Assembly: GCA_002430545.1 (NCBI GenBank)
Contig: DJCM01000013.1
Span: 55,913-119,912 of the forward strand
DNA: 64,000 nucleotides
Origin: Flavobacteriaceae bacterium UBA5950
GTDB taxonomy: Bacteria > Bacteroidota > Bacteroidia > Flavobacteriales > Flavobacteriaceae
Direction of reading: 5' to 3'
In this document: in pieces, positions 8,721 through 17,874 of the stretch
How positions within the stretch are numbered: position 1 is the stretch's first letter
How the letters are laid out: every line of letters begins with the position of its first letter
Made by a program: the position numbers and the translations under genes
The notes under the pieces: model-generated
The model's input: only the letters and a program-made list of their open reading frames with translations
Told to the model about the DNA's origin: nothing
Database searches by the model: none

Positions 8721-9980
8721 ATGGAAGCATATGCTAATGCTTTATTGATCGCCATTCCATGTTTTATGGTGTTGCTGCTTGTTGAAATGGCTTATGGCTA
8801 TACAACTGGCAAACAAACCTATGTGTTTATGGACACCATTTCGAGCTTGAGTTCTGGACTGACAAATATTTTAAAAGATACCCTTGGGTTGGTGGTGATT
8901 TTAATCTCCTATCCGTGGTTGAGTCAGCAACTTGCCATAACCCAAATCGATGCTGGTGTTTGGCTTTATGTAGTGGCCTTTATCTGCATCGATTTTGCTT
9001 CCTATTGGTCGCATCGCCTCAATCACAAAATCAATTTTTTCTGGAATCAACACATCATTCATCACAGTAGTGAGGAGTTTAACATGGCATGTGCATTACG
9101 TCAAAGCGTTTCAAATATTCTTGGTTATGGCGCCTTGTTTTTAATCCCCGCAGCTATCTTAGGCATCCCACAGGAAGTCATTGCTGTCTTGGCACCTCTA
9201 CACCTATTTGGTCAGTTTTGGTATCATACCCAACACATTGGTAAACTCGGTTGGTTGGAGTATATCATCGTAACCCCTTCCCAACACAGGGTACATCACG
9301 CCATCAACCCCATTTATATTGACAAAAATCTAAGTGCCATTTTTTGTGTTTGGGATCGGATGTTTGGCACTTTTCAGCAGGAACTTGATGACGAACCACC
9401 TGTATATGGGGTACTCAAGCCAGTGCAGTCATGGAATCCTTTATGGATCAATTTCCAACACCTTTGGGGGTTGGCTATTGATGCATGGCACACCAAAAAA
9501 TGGCGTGATAAACTGCTTTTGTGGTTGATGCCCACAGGTTGGCGTCCAGCAGATGTCAAAAGGTCAATCCCCAGAGAAGTGATTACAGATGTGTCTCAAC
9601 AAACGAAATATGCCCCCTCGCACAGTCGACTCTCACAGTTGTGGGCAATGTTTCATTTTGTTTCCACTTTGTCATTATTATTATTGTTTCTCTACTCCTT
9701 TGGCTCTTTACAAAGCAATCAAGCCCTGGTCTTGGGAATCATTTTGTTCGTCTCCATCTTTGGATATACAAGTGTAATGGATCATCATCGTTGGAGTATC
9801 GGTTTTGAGTGGTTTCGTATCATCACTGCAGGAATTGTTCTTCAGTTGATGATTCCCTCGTCATTGTCCATCATCTACTGGCCATGGATGACTTATCTCT
9901 TTCTTTCAAGCTTTGCTTTGATTGCCTTGATGCGTGACATAGTACACCACCCCTTCCTAAAAACAAAAAATCCCGCCTAA
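8721..9980 (+). CDS. Sterol desaturase/fatty acid hydroxylase superfamily membrane protein
   Basis: The 419-residue polytopic membrane protein carries the histidine boxes of the di-iron hydroxylase superfamily: HRLNH (98-102), HIIHH (111-115), H169/H172 in WYHTQH, and QHRVHH (188-193). The superfamily inserts or uses oxygen on lipid substrates; close relatives include alkylglycerol monooxygenase-like proteins. The catalytic part spans about residues 1-290. After it comes a second hydrophobic region (about 305-410) with four to five predicted membrane segments, not needed for the hydroxylase fold. The substrate cannot be read from the sequence. It stands alone on the plus strand, and its last codons overlap the terminator of the opposite-strand tRNA-Gln. 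Confidence 0.85.
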   Translation: MEAYANALLIAIPCFMVLLLVEMAYGYTTGKQTYVFMDTISSLSSGLTNILKDTLGLVVILISYPWLSQQLAITQIDAGVWLYVVAFICIDFASYWSHRLNHKINFFWNQHIIHHSSEEFNMACALRQSVSNILGYGALFLIPAAILGIPQEVIAVLAPLHLFGQFWYHTQHIGKLGWLEYIIVTPSQHRVHHAINPIYIDKNLSAIFCVWDRMFGTFQQELDDEPPVYGVLKPVQSWNPLWINFQHLWGLAIDAWHTKKWRDKLLLWLMPTGWRPADVKRSIPREVITDVSQQTKYAPSHSRLSQLWAMFHFVSTLSLLLLFLYSFGSLQSNQALVLGIILFVSIFGYTSVMDHHRWSIGFEWFRIITAGIVLQLMIPSSLSIIYWPWMTYLFLSSFALIALMRDIVHHPFLKTKNPA

Positions 9981-9988
9981 AGACGAGA
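9965..9988 (-). terminator. Intrinsic terminator of tRNA-Gln
   Basis: On the minus strand, just after the tRNA, a seven-pair stem TCTCGTC/GGCGGGA (three G-T pairs) encloses a TTTA loop and is followed by six T residues. It works only in the minus direction, because the wobble pairs become mismatches on the plus strand. It overlaps the last codons of the opposite gene (stop at 9978-9980). Confidence 0.75.
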
Positions 9989-9994
9989 CTTTCG

Positions 9995-10067
9995 TTGGCC
10001 TACTAGGGATCGAACCTAGACTCTTCTGAACCAAAATCAGACGTGTTGCCAGTTACACCATAGGCCA
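9995..10067 (-). tRNA. tRNA-Gln (anticodon TTG)
   Basis: The minus strand folds as a cloverleaf. The acceptor stem TGGCCTA/TAGGCCA has 7 pairs, with discriminator A at 9995. The anticodon stem TCTGA/TCAGA carries loop TTTTGGT, giving anticodon TTG, and the T arm contains GGTTCGATCC. CCA is not encoded. The gene has its own promoter and terminator and is monocistronic. Confidence 0.95.
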
Positions 10068-10076
10068 ATTGCGACG

Positions 10077-10107
10077 CAAAAATAAAACAAAGTTTGAGAA
10101 CCCCAAT
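10077..10107 (-). promoter_or_regulatory. Promoter of tRNA-Gln
   Basis: On the minus strand a -33 ATTG (10104-10107) and a -7 TATTTTTG (10077-10084) are separated by 19 bases. The expected start is near 10073, six bases upstream of the mature tRNA 5' end. Confidence 0.6.
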
Positions 10108-10170
10108 ACTTCTCTTTTGATTTCTCAACCCAATGAGAAAGTTGTACATTCGTACTTCCAAAAAACAAAA

Positions 10171-13100
10171 ATGAATTTTCGCATCTGGAACCTGAGATTA
10201 GGTTGGTTTGCTTTCGCTGTTTCTCTCATCTCCTATTTGCTGACTGTTGAACCTACTGCAAGCTATTGGGATTGTGGCGAATATATTGCCACTGCTGCCA
10301 AGTTGCAAGTTGGTCATCCGCCAGGGGCGCCTTTTTTCCAAATGGTTGGTGCAGTATTTGCCATCCTAGCGCCCAATCCAGAATACATTGCCTTGTCAGT
10401 CAATATGATGTCTGTGATTGCCAGTAGCTTTACTGTACTATTTTTGTTTTGGACCATTACTGGCATTGCTCGTCGTTTGGTGGATTTTGAAAAAGATGAT
10501 GCCTATACACAAATCCTTGTTTTGGTTACTGGCTTAGTCGGAGCACTTGGTTTTGCCTATACTGATAGTTTTTGGTACAACGCTGTTGAGGCAGAAGTAT
10601 ATGCCATGGCAACTTTTATCTTATCGATATTATTTTGGTTGGGTCTTCGTTGGGAAGCTGACATGGACAAGCCACGTGGTGATCGCTGGTTAGTAATGAT
10701 TGCTTTTGTCGTTGGCTTATCCTTTGGTGTTCACTTTATGGGACTCTTGACCATTCCAGCCATCGGAATGCTGTACTACTTTAAAATTGCAGAAACTGTT
10801 ACCCCCAAGGGCTTTATCATCGCCAATGTGTGTTCTGTGGCTGTACTGCTATTTATCTTTAAACTATTACTCCCAAGCACCCTCGCTTATTTTGGATATG
10901 CCGAGGTGTTTTTTGTCAATGAAATCGGTTTGCCATTCCACTCTGGCACCATTGCAGCAGGGCTGTCTTTGGTTTTATTTTTTGTTTATACACTTCGGTT
11001 AACGCATCGAAAGGGTTGGGTACAACTCAATACTGCGCTGTTGTGTGTTCTTTTTATTTTGATTGGATTTTCCTCTTGGCTCATGCTGCCTATTCGTGCC
11101 AATGCCAATACAGTCATCAACGAAAATGCCCCTGCTGATGCACGTGCTTTGTTGGCCTACTATAACCTTGAACAATATCCAGAAACGCATTTGTTCTATG
11201 GCCCAATGTTTACCGATATGTATGCTGAGCAAGACGAAAAAACCCCTTATGTTGATGATAAACCTAAATATGAAAAAAATCTAAAAACAGGACGCTACGT
11301 CATCGTCAATGAGTGGGAAAGAGCACGCATCAATAGCAATAGCAAGCACGAAGGAATCCTTCCGAGGATGTGGAGCAGTGGGAATGCTGTCAATTATATG
11401 ACCTATTATGGGACTGTTGACTTTGAGGTCAAACCAGAACTCCGAGGCGAAGAAAAACTTGTCGAAACCATCAATTCTTTTATCGCAGAATGGAACGATG
11501 GACGAGTAGATGTCGAGGACTATCACCAATTTTTAACCACATATGCTGCTTATCTCGATGTGGAAAAACCAACTTTTTTCGACAACCTCCAATATCTATT
11601 TGATTTCCAGATGGGCTATATGTATTGGCGTTATTTTATGTGGAATTTTTCAGGTCGCCAAAATGATTTGCAAGGTAAATTAGACCCCATCAATGGGAAT
11701 TGGATCAGTGGGTTCTCATTTATCGATAACTGGCGGTTGGGACCACAGGACAACTTGCCAAGCGAATTGGCAAACAACAAAGGAAAAAACAAATACTATA
11801 TGTTACCACTCTTGTTTGGTGTTTTGGGATTTGCCTTTTTATATCGCAAAGACCCCAAACGATTTTGGGTGATGTTGTTACTGTTTTTATTTACAGGATT
11901 GGCACTGAAAGTTTACCTCAATGAAAGAGTTTTTGAGCCACGAGAACGTGATTATGCACTTGTCGGTTCGTTCTACGCTTTTAGCATCTTTATTGGCTTG
12001 GGCGTTATTTCGATATTCGAACGACTAAAAACGTATATACGTCCTCAATTGGCTGTTCCAATAGTTGGTCTATTGAGTCTACTGTGTGTTCCTGTGCTGC
12101 TGGCATCTCAAAATTGGGACGATCACGATCGCTCGGGTCGATATACTGCACAATCGACTGCTAAGGCCTATCTAGACTCGGTGGAAGAAGACGTGGATGC
12201 AATGATTTTTACCATTGGTGATAATGACACTTTTGCCATTTGGTATGCACAAGAAATTGAGGGATACCGCACCGATGTACGTAGCATCAATACCCAACTG
12301 CTCGCAACAGACTGGTATATCGATCAACTCAAACGACGTACCTACACCAGCTCTCCGATCCCCTCACAACTCATACACAGTCAGTATGCCTATGGGATAA
12401 GAGATTATATCAAACACGAGGCATTGCTCGACTCTGTACGCTGGTCTCTCGATGATTTTATGCGTTGGGTCAGTAGCGATCAAGCGAGTACACGCTATAA
12501 GTTTTTACTTGAACAATACGAGGTTTCAACTACCAACATTCCCAAGTCAACCCAACAGATGATTTATTATCCCACCAATAAAATTCGGGTGCCTGTCAAC
12601 AAGGAAAATGTATTGAAAAGTGGTGTGGTTAAGCCCGAAGATGCAGATTTGATAGTGGACTATATCGACATTGATCTCCCAACCTCAGGGCTCTACAAAA
12701 ACCGATTGATGATGCTCGATATCCTACACAACAACGATTGGGAACGACCAATTTATTTTACGGGTGGTAGCTATGACGACAGTGAGTATTTCTGGATGAA
12801 AGACTACCTGCAACTCGATGGATTGGTGTATAAACTCGTCCCCATCAAAAGCCCAATCGACCCTAACAACCCTTACCAAATGGGTCGGATTAACACTGAT
12901 ATCATGTATGACATTGTCATGAATTGGGATTGGGGCAACTCGGATAGTCCAGACATTTATCACGACCCAGAAACAAGAAAAAACAGCATTTCGTTCCGAT
13001 CGAACATAACCCGATTGGCAGAAACCCTAATCGATGAAGGGCAAAATGAAAAAGCCATAACAGTCCTCGATTTGGCGATGGAAAAAATGCCAATTGAAAC

Positions 13101-13695
13101 TTTTGGTTATTACAGCCTAGTCGTTCCAATTGCAGCAGCATACTATCGCGCTGGAGCACTTGATAAAGCACAAAAAATTGTAACAACAATCGCCTCTGGC
13201 TACGAAGAATACATGCGCTACTATGCGCAGTGGAATCGAGATGAGCAGCTGATGTTGATGGAAGACATTGTCGGAAATGTGGAGCGATATAAATCCCTCC
13301 TCACTGAAATCATCGAGGCCAAAGATCACAAAAGCATGATAGCTTTGTTCGATTCATTTTTTGAGTCGATAATACCCTTTAGATATATCTATGGGAAATA
13401 TGATTTTTATACAGAACTCACCCCCTTTGTCGGTGCTCTTTATGATTCCGATCAAGTTGAATTTGCTCGTGAGTTGAGCACAGAAATTGCACAGCAATAC
13501 ATCGACTTACTTAACCGATTCTTGACACTAGAGGATGTGCAACTGTCTTACTTTGAAATGGAGATTGGTATTGAGATTGAGGCCTATAAGAGTTTGGTAT
13601 CGACTGTGAAACGAAATGAAAATGACCTAGTGTTTTCTGAAGCGTTTGAGGAAACTTATAATGAAACTATTTCGCCGTTTTCTAATTTGGACTAA
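10171..13695 (+). CDS. DUF2723 (GT117-like) multi-spanning membrane protein
   Basis: The 1174-residue protein begins MNFRIWNLRLGWFAFAVSL and carries the DUF2723 signature near its N-terminus (SYWDCGEYIATAAKLQVGHP, about 33-52, then GAPFFQMVGAVFA). About twelve hydrophobic segments are spread over residues 15-320 and 540-650, and a large extracytoplasmic C-terminal part ends in TPR-like helices (about 960-1170). The family is widespread in Bacteroidota and is related to protein O-mannosyltransferase-type GT-C enzymes; the acceptor is unknown. A longer frame opens at a TTG at 10069, but that would overlap the tRNA promoter, so I use the ATG at 10171. A TACATTCG element lies at 10145-10152. The stop overlaps the convergent thioredoxin-fold gene by four bases. 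Confidence 0.85.
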   Translation: MNFRIWNLRLGWFAFAVSLISYLLTVEPTASYWDCGEYIATAAKLQVGHPPGAPFFQMVGAVFAILAPNPEYIALSVNMMSVIASSFTVLFLFWTITGIARRLVDFEKDDAYTQILVLVTGLVGALGFAYTDSFWYNAVEAEVYAMATFILSILFWLGLRWEADMDKPRGDRWLVMIAFVVGLSFGVHFMGLLTIPAIGMLYYFKIAETVTPKGFIIANVCSVAVLLFIFKLLLPSTLAYFGYAEVFFVNEIGLPFHSGTIAAGLSLVLFFVYTLRLTHRKGWVQLNTALLCVLFILIGFSSWLMLPIRANANTVINENAPADARALLAYYNLEQYPETHLFYGPMFTDMYAEQDEKTPYVDDKPKYEKNLKTGRYVIVNEWERARINSNSKHEGILPRMWSSGNAVNYMTYYGTVDFEVKPELRGEEKLVETINSFIAEWNDGRVDVEDYHQFLTTYAAYLDVEKPTFFDNLQYLFDFQMGYMYWRYFMWNFSGRQNDLQGKLDPINGNWISGFSFIDNWRLGPQDNLPSELANNKGKNKYYMLPLLFGVLGFAFLYRKDPKRFWVMLLLFLFTGLALKVYLNERVFEPRERDYALVGSFYAFSIFIGLGVISIFERLKTYIRPQLAVPIVGLLSLLCVPVLLASQNWDDHDRSGRYTAQSTAKAYLDSVEEDVDAMIFTIGDNDTFAIWYAQEIEGYRTDVRSINTQLLATDWYIDQLKRRTYTSSPIPSQLIHSQYAYGIRDYIKHEALLDSVRWSLDDFMRWVSSDQASTRYKFLLEQYEVSTTNIPKSTQQMIYYPTNKIRVPVNKENVLKSGVVKPEDADLIVDYIDIDLPTSGLYKNRLMMLDILHNNDWERPIYFTGGSYDDSEYFWMKDYLQLDGLVYKLVPIKSPIDPNNPYQMGRINTDIMYDIVMNWDWGNSDSPDIYHDPETRKNSISFRSNITRLAETLIDEGQNEKAITVLDLAMEKMPIETFGYYSLVVPIAAAYYRAGALDKAQKIVTTIASGYEEYMRYYAQWNRDEQLMLMEDIVGNVERYKSLLTEIIEAKDHKSMIALFDSFFESIIPFRYIYGKYDFYTELTPFVGALYDSDQVEFARELSTEIAQQYIDLLNRFLTLEDVQLSYFEMEIGIEIEAYKSLVSTVKRNENDLVFSEAFEETYNETISPFSNLD

Positions 13696-13988
13696 ACAAA
13701 ATCTTTCATCAGTGAAATAATGGTGTTTGCGTCTTGATCACCACTCTGCCGCCAAACCATTTCACCTCCTTTATAAATCATCAGAGTTGGTAAGCCTCGC
13801 ACACGCAGTGCTTCTGAAAGTTTGGGGTTTTTTTCGATATCAATCTTAATTACTTTACCATTGTCCCCCATCGCAGCCGCAACATCCCGAAGAACGGCGT
13901 GCATTTCAACAGAGGTTTCATCCAAATCAGAATAAAAATTGAGAAGGATGGGAATTTTAGCATCAATAATGTCTCCAAATTTTGACAT
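13692..13988 (-). CDS. Thioredoxin-fold protein lacking active-site cysteines
   Basis: This 98-residue protein has the thioredoxin pattern: first strand IPILLNFYSD, a helix (VEMHAVLRDVAAAMG), strand KVIKIDIEKN, the cis-proline segment RGLPTLMIYKGGEMVWRQSG and a final helix. The WCGPC active site is replaced by YSDLDETSV, and the protein contains no cysteine at all. It therefore cannot act as a disulfide reductase. A scaffold or chaperone-like role is possible but unproven. It is read on the minus strand, divergent from polA, and its end overlaps the DUF2723 gene by four bases. The conserved cis-Pro loop makes the fold assignment fairly safe. Confidence 0.82.
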   Translation of the reverse strand: MSKFGDIIDAKIPILLNFYSDLDETSVEMHAVLRDVAAAMGDNGKVIKIDIEKNPKLSEALRVRGLPTLMIYKGGEMVWRQSGDQDANTIISLMKDFV

Positions 13989-14114
13989 GATGAGAGCTGT
14001 TATTCAATTGACATTAAATGCTAAAATAATATTTTGTGTCAAAATATGCTCCAAAAGTGCAAAATTCTGAACTGAATCGTACCAAACAAGCTGTCAAATC
14101 CTAAGAATAATTCT

Positions 14115-14122
14115 TACTTTTG
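14115..14122 (+). promoter_or_regulatory. Probable -7 element of polA
   Basis: TACTTTTG matches TAnnTTTG exactly and ends nine bases before the polA ATG at 14132, so the mRNA leader would be only a few bases. No clear -33 TTTG is seen. Confidence 0.45.
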
Positions 14123-14131
14123 ATTGCAAAG

Positions 14132-16930
14132 ATGGCAAACGAAAAAAAACTCTACCTCCTAGACGCCTACGCCCTGATTTTTAGAGGTTACTACGCATTT
14201 ATCAAAAACCCAAGAATAAACTCCAAAGGCATGGATACCAGTGCCATTATGGGGTTTACAAACTCCTTATTTGATTTGATTAACAGAGAGAGACCCAACT
14301 ATTTGGCTGTAGCTTTTGACAAGGGTGGCTCTGTCGATCGATCGAAAATCTACACAGATTACAAGGCCAATCGTCCTGAAACACCTGAAGCGATTCGCAT
14401 TGCTGTGCCTTATATCCAAGCGCTGCTCGAAGCCATGCATATTCCTGTCATCGAAAAAGAAGGGTTTGAAGCCGATGACATCATTGGAACCCTGGCCAAA
14501 CAAGCTGAAAAAGAAGGCTTTGAAGTATATATGATGACTCCTGACAAAGACTTTGCACAACTTGTCTCCCCTAATATCTTTATGTATCGCCCCTCGCGCA
14601 AAGGAAATGGCATTGAAATTTGGGGTGTGAAGGAAGTGCAAGAAAAGTTTGATATCGAACACCCAGAGCAAGTCATTGACTACTTGGGGATGATGGGTGA
14701 CTCGGTTGACAATATCCCAGGTCTGCCAGGTGTGGGTGATAAAACTGCTCGAAAGTTTTTGGCACAATATGGCTCGATGGAAAATCTACTCGCCAATACA
14801 CACGAAATCAAAGGAAAACTCAGAGAAAAAATCGAAGAAAACAAGGAACTAGGGATCCTTTCCAAAAAACTCGCTCGTATTCTCTTGGATGTTCCTGTGA
14901 GTTTTGATGAAAAAAAATATATCCTAGACCAGCCGAATACAGAAAAAGTTTTTGAAATTTTTCAGGAGTTGGAGTTTCGTCAACTTAGCAATCGGCTTCA
15001 AAAAATTTTTTCTGGAGCAGAAGAAACGGAAAGCCCTGCCAACAAATCCACAACAACTGCTCCTGCCGCCTATGATTTGTTCAATCAGCCAGGAACAGGT
15101 GAAATGGTATCAGAGTCTAGTCTCAAAACACTTTCAACAACCGAACACCTCTATCAAACTATACAAACACCTCAAGAAGAAGAAATGTTGTTGGAGTGGT
15201 TGCTCCAACAAAAATCGGTCTGCTTTGATACAGAAACCACAGGTCTAGACGAACTCACTGCCGAGCTGGTGGGTATCGCCTTTAGTTGGAAAAAAGGAAC
15301 TGGTTATTACCTCCCTTTACCTGAAGATCGCACTGCTTGTGAAACAAAACTTGCCTATTTTGCACCTTTCTTCCAAAGCTCCGAAATCGAGAAAGTAGGG
15401 CACAACCTCAAATATGACATCAAGGTGCTACAGCAATATGGTATGAATGTTCAAGCACCGCTGTTTGATACCATGATTGCACATTATCTGATCAATCCCG
15501 ATATGCGTCATAATATGGATGTTTTGGCAGAAAACTATTTGGGTTACCAACCACAACATATAACAGAACTAATTGGTAAAAAAGGACCCAATCAAGGATC
15601 GATGCGAAATGTGCCCCTCGATAAACAAACTGAATATGCTGTAGAGGATGCAGATGTGACCTACCAACTCAAAAATCATTTTGTCACTGAGATGGCATCA
15701 AAGGAAGTAATCGATTTGTTCAACAAGATCGAATTACCTTTGGTCAATGTGTTGGCTGAAATGGAAAGCGCAGGGATATATATCGACGTCGATTATTTAA
15801 ACGAATTGGCAGTACAATTTCAAAAAGAAACAGCTACACTTGAAGAGCGAATTTATGAGCAAGCTGGCGAACCCTTTAACTTGGCATCGCCAAAACAGCT
15901 AGGACCCATTTTATTTGACAAGCTCAACTTGGTTGACAAGCCCAAAAAAACCAAAACAGGTCAATATTCGACTGCAGAAGACGTTTTGTCTTATTTGGCA
16001 AAAGACCATGCGATTGTTGCTGATATTTTAGAGTGGAGATCTGTCAAAAAATTAAGCAACACCTATATTGAGGCACTCCCCCATCAGGTTAATCCCAAAA
16101 CAGATCGTGTCCATACAATATTCAATCAAGCAGTGGCTGCCACAGGGCGATTGAGTAGCAATCATCCCAATCTTCAAAACATACCCATTCGGACAGAACG
16201 AGGTCAATTGGTTCGAAAAGCATTCATACCAAGAGATGAAGAACATGTTTTACTCGCAGCGGATTATTCACAAATAGAATTGCGTGTGATTGCTTCGTTG
16301 AGTCACGATAAAGAAATGCAAGAAGCCTTTCAAAAAGGAGAAGATATCCACACCAGTACTGCTGCCAAGGTGTTTAATGTTGCTTTGGATGAGGTGAGCA
16401 GAGAGCAAAGAAGCCAGGCCAAAACGGTTAATTTTGGCATTGTTTATGGGGTGTCGGCTTTTGGATTGAGTAATCAAACGAATCTGAATCGGAAGGAATC
16501 CAAAGCTTTGATTGATGCCTATTACGAAACCTACCCACAGCTGAAATCATACATCCGAAAGCAAGTGGATTTTGCAAGAGAAAATGGGTATGTTGAAACT
16601 ATTTTGGGTCGCCGACGATACTTGAGAGACATCAATTCGCAAAACAGTATTGTTAGAAGTGCTGCCGAACGCAACGCCGTGAATGCACCCATTCAAGGAA
16701 GTGCAGCAGATATTATCAAAATTGCAATGTTACGGATTCATGAAAAATTAAAAGAATTTGACTCCCAAATGCTGTTGCAAGTGCATGATGAGTTGGTATT
16801 TGATGCAAAAAAATCAGAGCTCGATGCGTTGACAAACATGATTAAAACCGAAATGGAACAGGCCTACAAACTCCAAGTTCCTCTGGTTGTCGATGTGGGA
16901 ACAGGCACCAACTGGCTAGAGGCACATTGA
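14132..16930 (+). CDS. polA: DNA polymerase I
   Basis: The 932-residue repair and Okazaki-fragment polymerase has all three domains. The 5'-3' exonuclease/flap domain comes first (KKLYLLDAYALIFRGYYAF, then GFEADDIIGTLA and the helix-hairpin-helix LPGVGDKTA). A 3'-5' proofreading domain is apparently active (CFDTETTGLDELTAE, about 365; YAVEDADVTYQLK). The family A polymerase motifs are A LLAADYSQIELRVIASL, B RSQAKTVNFGIVYG and C LLQVHDELVFD. I chose the ATG at 14132 over an upstream TTG because a -7 element overlaps the latter. The gene is transcribed alone, followed by the rplM promoter. Confidence 0.97.
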   Translation: MANEKKLYLLDAYALIFRGYYAFIKNPRINSKGMDTSAIMGFTNSLFDLINRERPNYLAVAFDKGGSVDRSKIYTDYKANRPETPEAIRIAVPYIQALLEAMHIPVIEKEGFEADDIIGTLAKQAEKEGFEVYMMTPDKDFAQLVSPNIFMYRPSRKGNGIEIWGVKEVQEKFDIEHPEQVIDYLGMMGDSVDNIPGLPGVGDKTARKFLAQYGSMENLLANTHEIKGKLREKIEENKELGILSKKLARILLDVPVSFDEKKYILDQPNTEKVFEIFQELEFRQLSNRLQKIFSGAEETESPANKSTTTAPAAYDLFNQPGTGEMVSESSLKTLSTTEHLYQTIQTPQEEEMLLEWLLQQKSVCFDTETTGLDELTAELVGIAFSWKKGTGYYLPLPEDRTACETKLAYFAPFFQSSEIEKVGHNLKYDIKVLQQYGMNVQAPLFDTMIAHYLINPDMRHNMDVLAENYLGYQPQHITELIGKKGPNQGSMRNVPLDKQTEYAVEDADVTYQLKNHFVTEMASKEVIDLFNKIELPLVNVLAEMESAGIYIDVDYLNELAVQFQKETATLEERIYEQAGEPFNLASPKQLGPILFDKLNLVDKPKKTKTGQYSTAEDVLSYLAKDHAIVADILEWRSVKKLSNTYIEALPHQVNPKTDRVHTIFNQAVAATGRLSSNHPNLQNIPIRTERGQLVRKAFIPRDEEHVLLAADYSQIELRVIASLSHDKEMQEAFQKGEDIHTSTAAKVFNVALDEVSREQRSQAKTVNFGIVYGVSAFGLSNQTNLNRKESKALIDAYYETYPQLKSYIRKQVDFARENGYVETILGRRRYLRDINSQNSIVRSAAERNAVNAPIQGSAADIIKIAMLRIHEKLKEFDSQMLLQVHDELVFDAKKSELDALTNMIKTEMEQAYKLQVPLVVDVGTGTNWLEAH

Positions 16931-16942
16931 TTTTGATAATTG

Positions 16943-16973
16943 TTTGCTTTTTACTCTATAAATTGTACATTTG
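16943..16973 (+). promoter_or_regulatory. Promoter of the rplM-rpsI cluster
   Basis: A -33 TTTG (16943-16946) and a -7 TACATTTG (16966-16973) are separated by exactly 19 bases, the ideal Bacteroidota arrangement and the best match in the window. Transcription should begin at about 16977-16980, giving a leader of about 50 bases. Confidence 0.8.
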
Positions 16974-16977
16974 CAGC

Positions 16978-17000
16978 CCGTTTTCAATAAACTTAAACGG
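16978..17000 (+). promoter_or_regulatory. Hairpin at the 5' end of the rplM leader
   Basis: CCGTTT (16978-16983) and AAACGG (16995-17000) form a perfect six-pair stem with an 11-base loop, TCAATAAACTT. It begins at or next to the predicted transcription start. Ribosomal-protein operons often carry autoregulatory leader RNAs, and leaders before rplM have been proposed in Bacteroidota. Binding by L13 here is inference. Confidence 0.45.
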
Positions 17001-17029
17001 AAAATTGACAATGTATTAAATAAAAAATA

Positions 17030-17485
17030 GTGGACCCATTAAGTTACAAAACCGTATCAATCAACAAGAAAAACGCTGATAAACAGTGGGTTGTGGTTGA
17101 TGCTGCGGATCAAATCTTAGGTCGTTTTTCGTCTAAGGTTGCAAAATTGTTACGTGGTAAATACAAGCCTAGTTTTACACCACACGCTGACTGTGGAGAC
17201 AATGTTATTGTGCTTAATGCCGATAAAATCAAGCTCACTGGAGATAAATGGAATAAAAAAACCTATATCCGCCACACAGGCTATCCTGGTGGTCAGCGTA
17301 GTTTGACTGCTGGTGAAATCCACGAAAAAGATTCAACTCGATTGGTTGAAAAGTCTATCAAAGGTATGCTTCCCAAAAACAAACTTGGAGCGGAATTGTT
17401 CCGAAATCTCTATGTTGTTTCTGGATCTGAACATCCTTACGATGGTCAAAAACCAACCGATGTAAACATCAACGAACTAAAGTAA
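17030..17485 (+). CDS. rplM: 50S ribosomal protein L13
   Basis: The 151-residue protein matches L13 over its full length (DAADQILGRFSSKVAKLLRG, then CGDNVIVLNADKIKLTG and GMLPKNKLG). The start is GTG at 17030 (encoding MDPLSYKTVS), which aligns with the usual Bacteroidota N-terminus; no ATG gives a suitable start. L13 is an early-assembly 50S protein. The gene heads a translation cluster with a strong promoter and a hairpin-bearing leader, and rpsI follows after two bases, the conserved pairing. Confidence 0.97.
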   Translation: MDPLSYKTVSINKKNADKQWVVVDAADQILGRFSSKVAKLLRGKYKPSFTPHADCGDNVIVLNADKIKLTGDKWNKKTYIRHTGYPGGQRSLTAGEIHEKDSTRLVEKSIKGMLPKNKLGAELFRNLYVVSGSEHPYDGQKPTDVNINELK

Positions 17486-17487
17486 TT

Positions 17488-17874
17488 ATGGAAGTGATTC
17501 ATACCATTGGTCGTCGTAAAACTGCAGTTGCTCGCGTTTATATGTCTGAGGGAAAAGGTGAAATAACCATCAACAACAAAGCGTTAGACGCCTATTTTCC
17601 AACGGCAACACACCAGTATAAAGTTAATCAGCCATTCACACTGACTGACACTTTGGGGAAATACAATCTCAATGTTTCTGTCACAGGTGGTGGTCCAACT
17701 GGGCAAGTTGAGGCGATTCGTCTTGGCATCTCACGTGCTTTGTGTACTGTTAATGAGGAGCACCGCTCGGGATTAAAGCCAGAAGGGTTACTCACAAGAG
17801 ACCCTCGCATGGTTGAGCGTAAAAAGTTTGGGCAGAAAAAAGCCCGTAAAAAATTCCAATTCTCCAAACGTTAA
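17488..17874 (+). CDS. rpsI: 30S ribosomal protein S9
   Basis: The 128-residue protein shows S9 throughout: IGRRKTAVARVYM near the N-terminus, VTGGGPTGQVEAIRLGISRA in the middle, and the basic C-terminal tail KKFGQKKARKKFQFSKR. The final Lys-Arg reaches toward P-site tRNA in the ribosome. The start ATG at 17488 lies two bases after the rplM stop, so translation is probably coupled. Confidence 0.97.
   Translation: MEVIHTIGRRKTAVARVYMSEGKGEITINNKALDAYFPTATHQYKVNQPFTLTDTLGKYNLNVSVTGGGPTGQVEAIRLGISRALCTVNEEHRSGLKPEGLLTRDPRMVERKKFGQKKARKKFQFSKR

Noticed and set aside
10069..10170. Upstream extension of the DUF2723 frame to a TTG at 10069
   Set aside because: It would cover the tRNA-Gln promoter and adds residues without family similarity; the ATG at 10171 fits.
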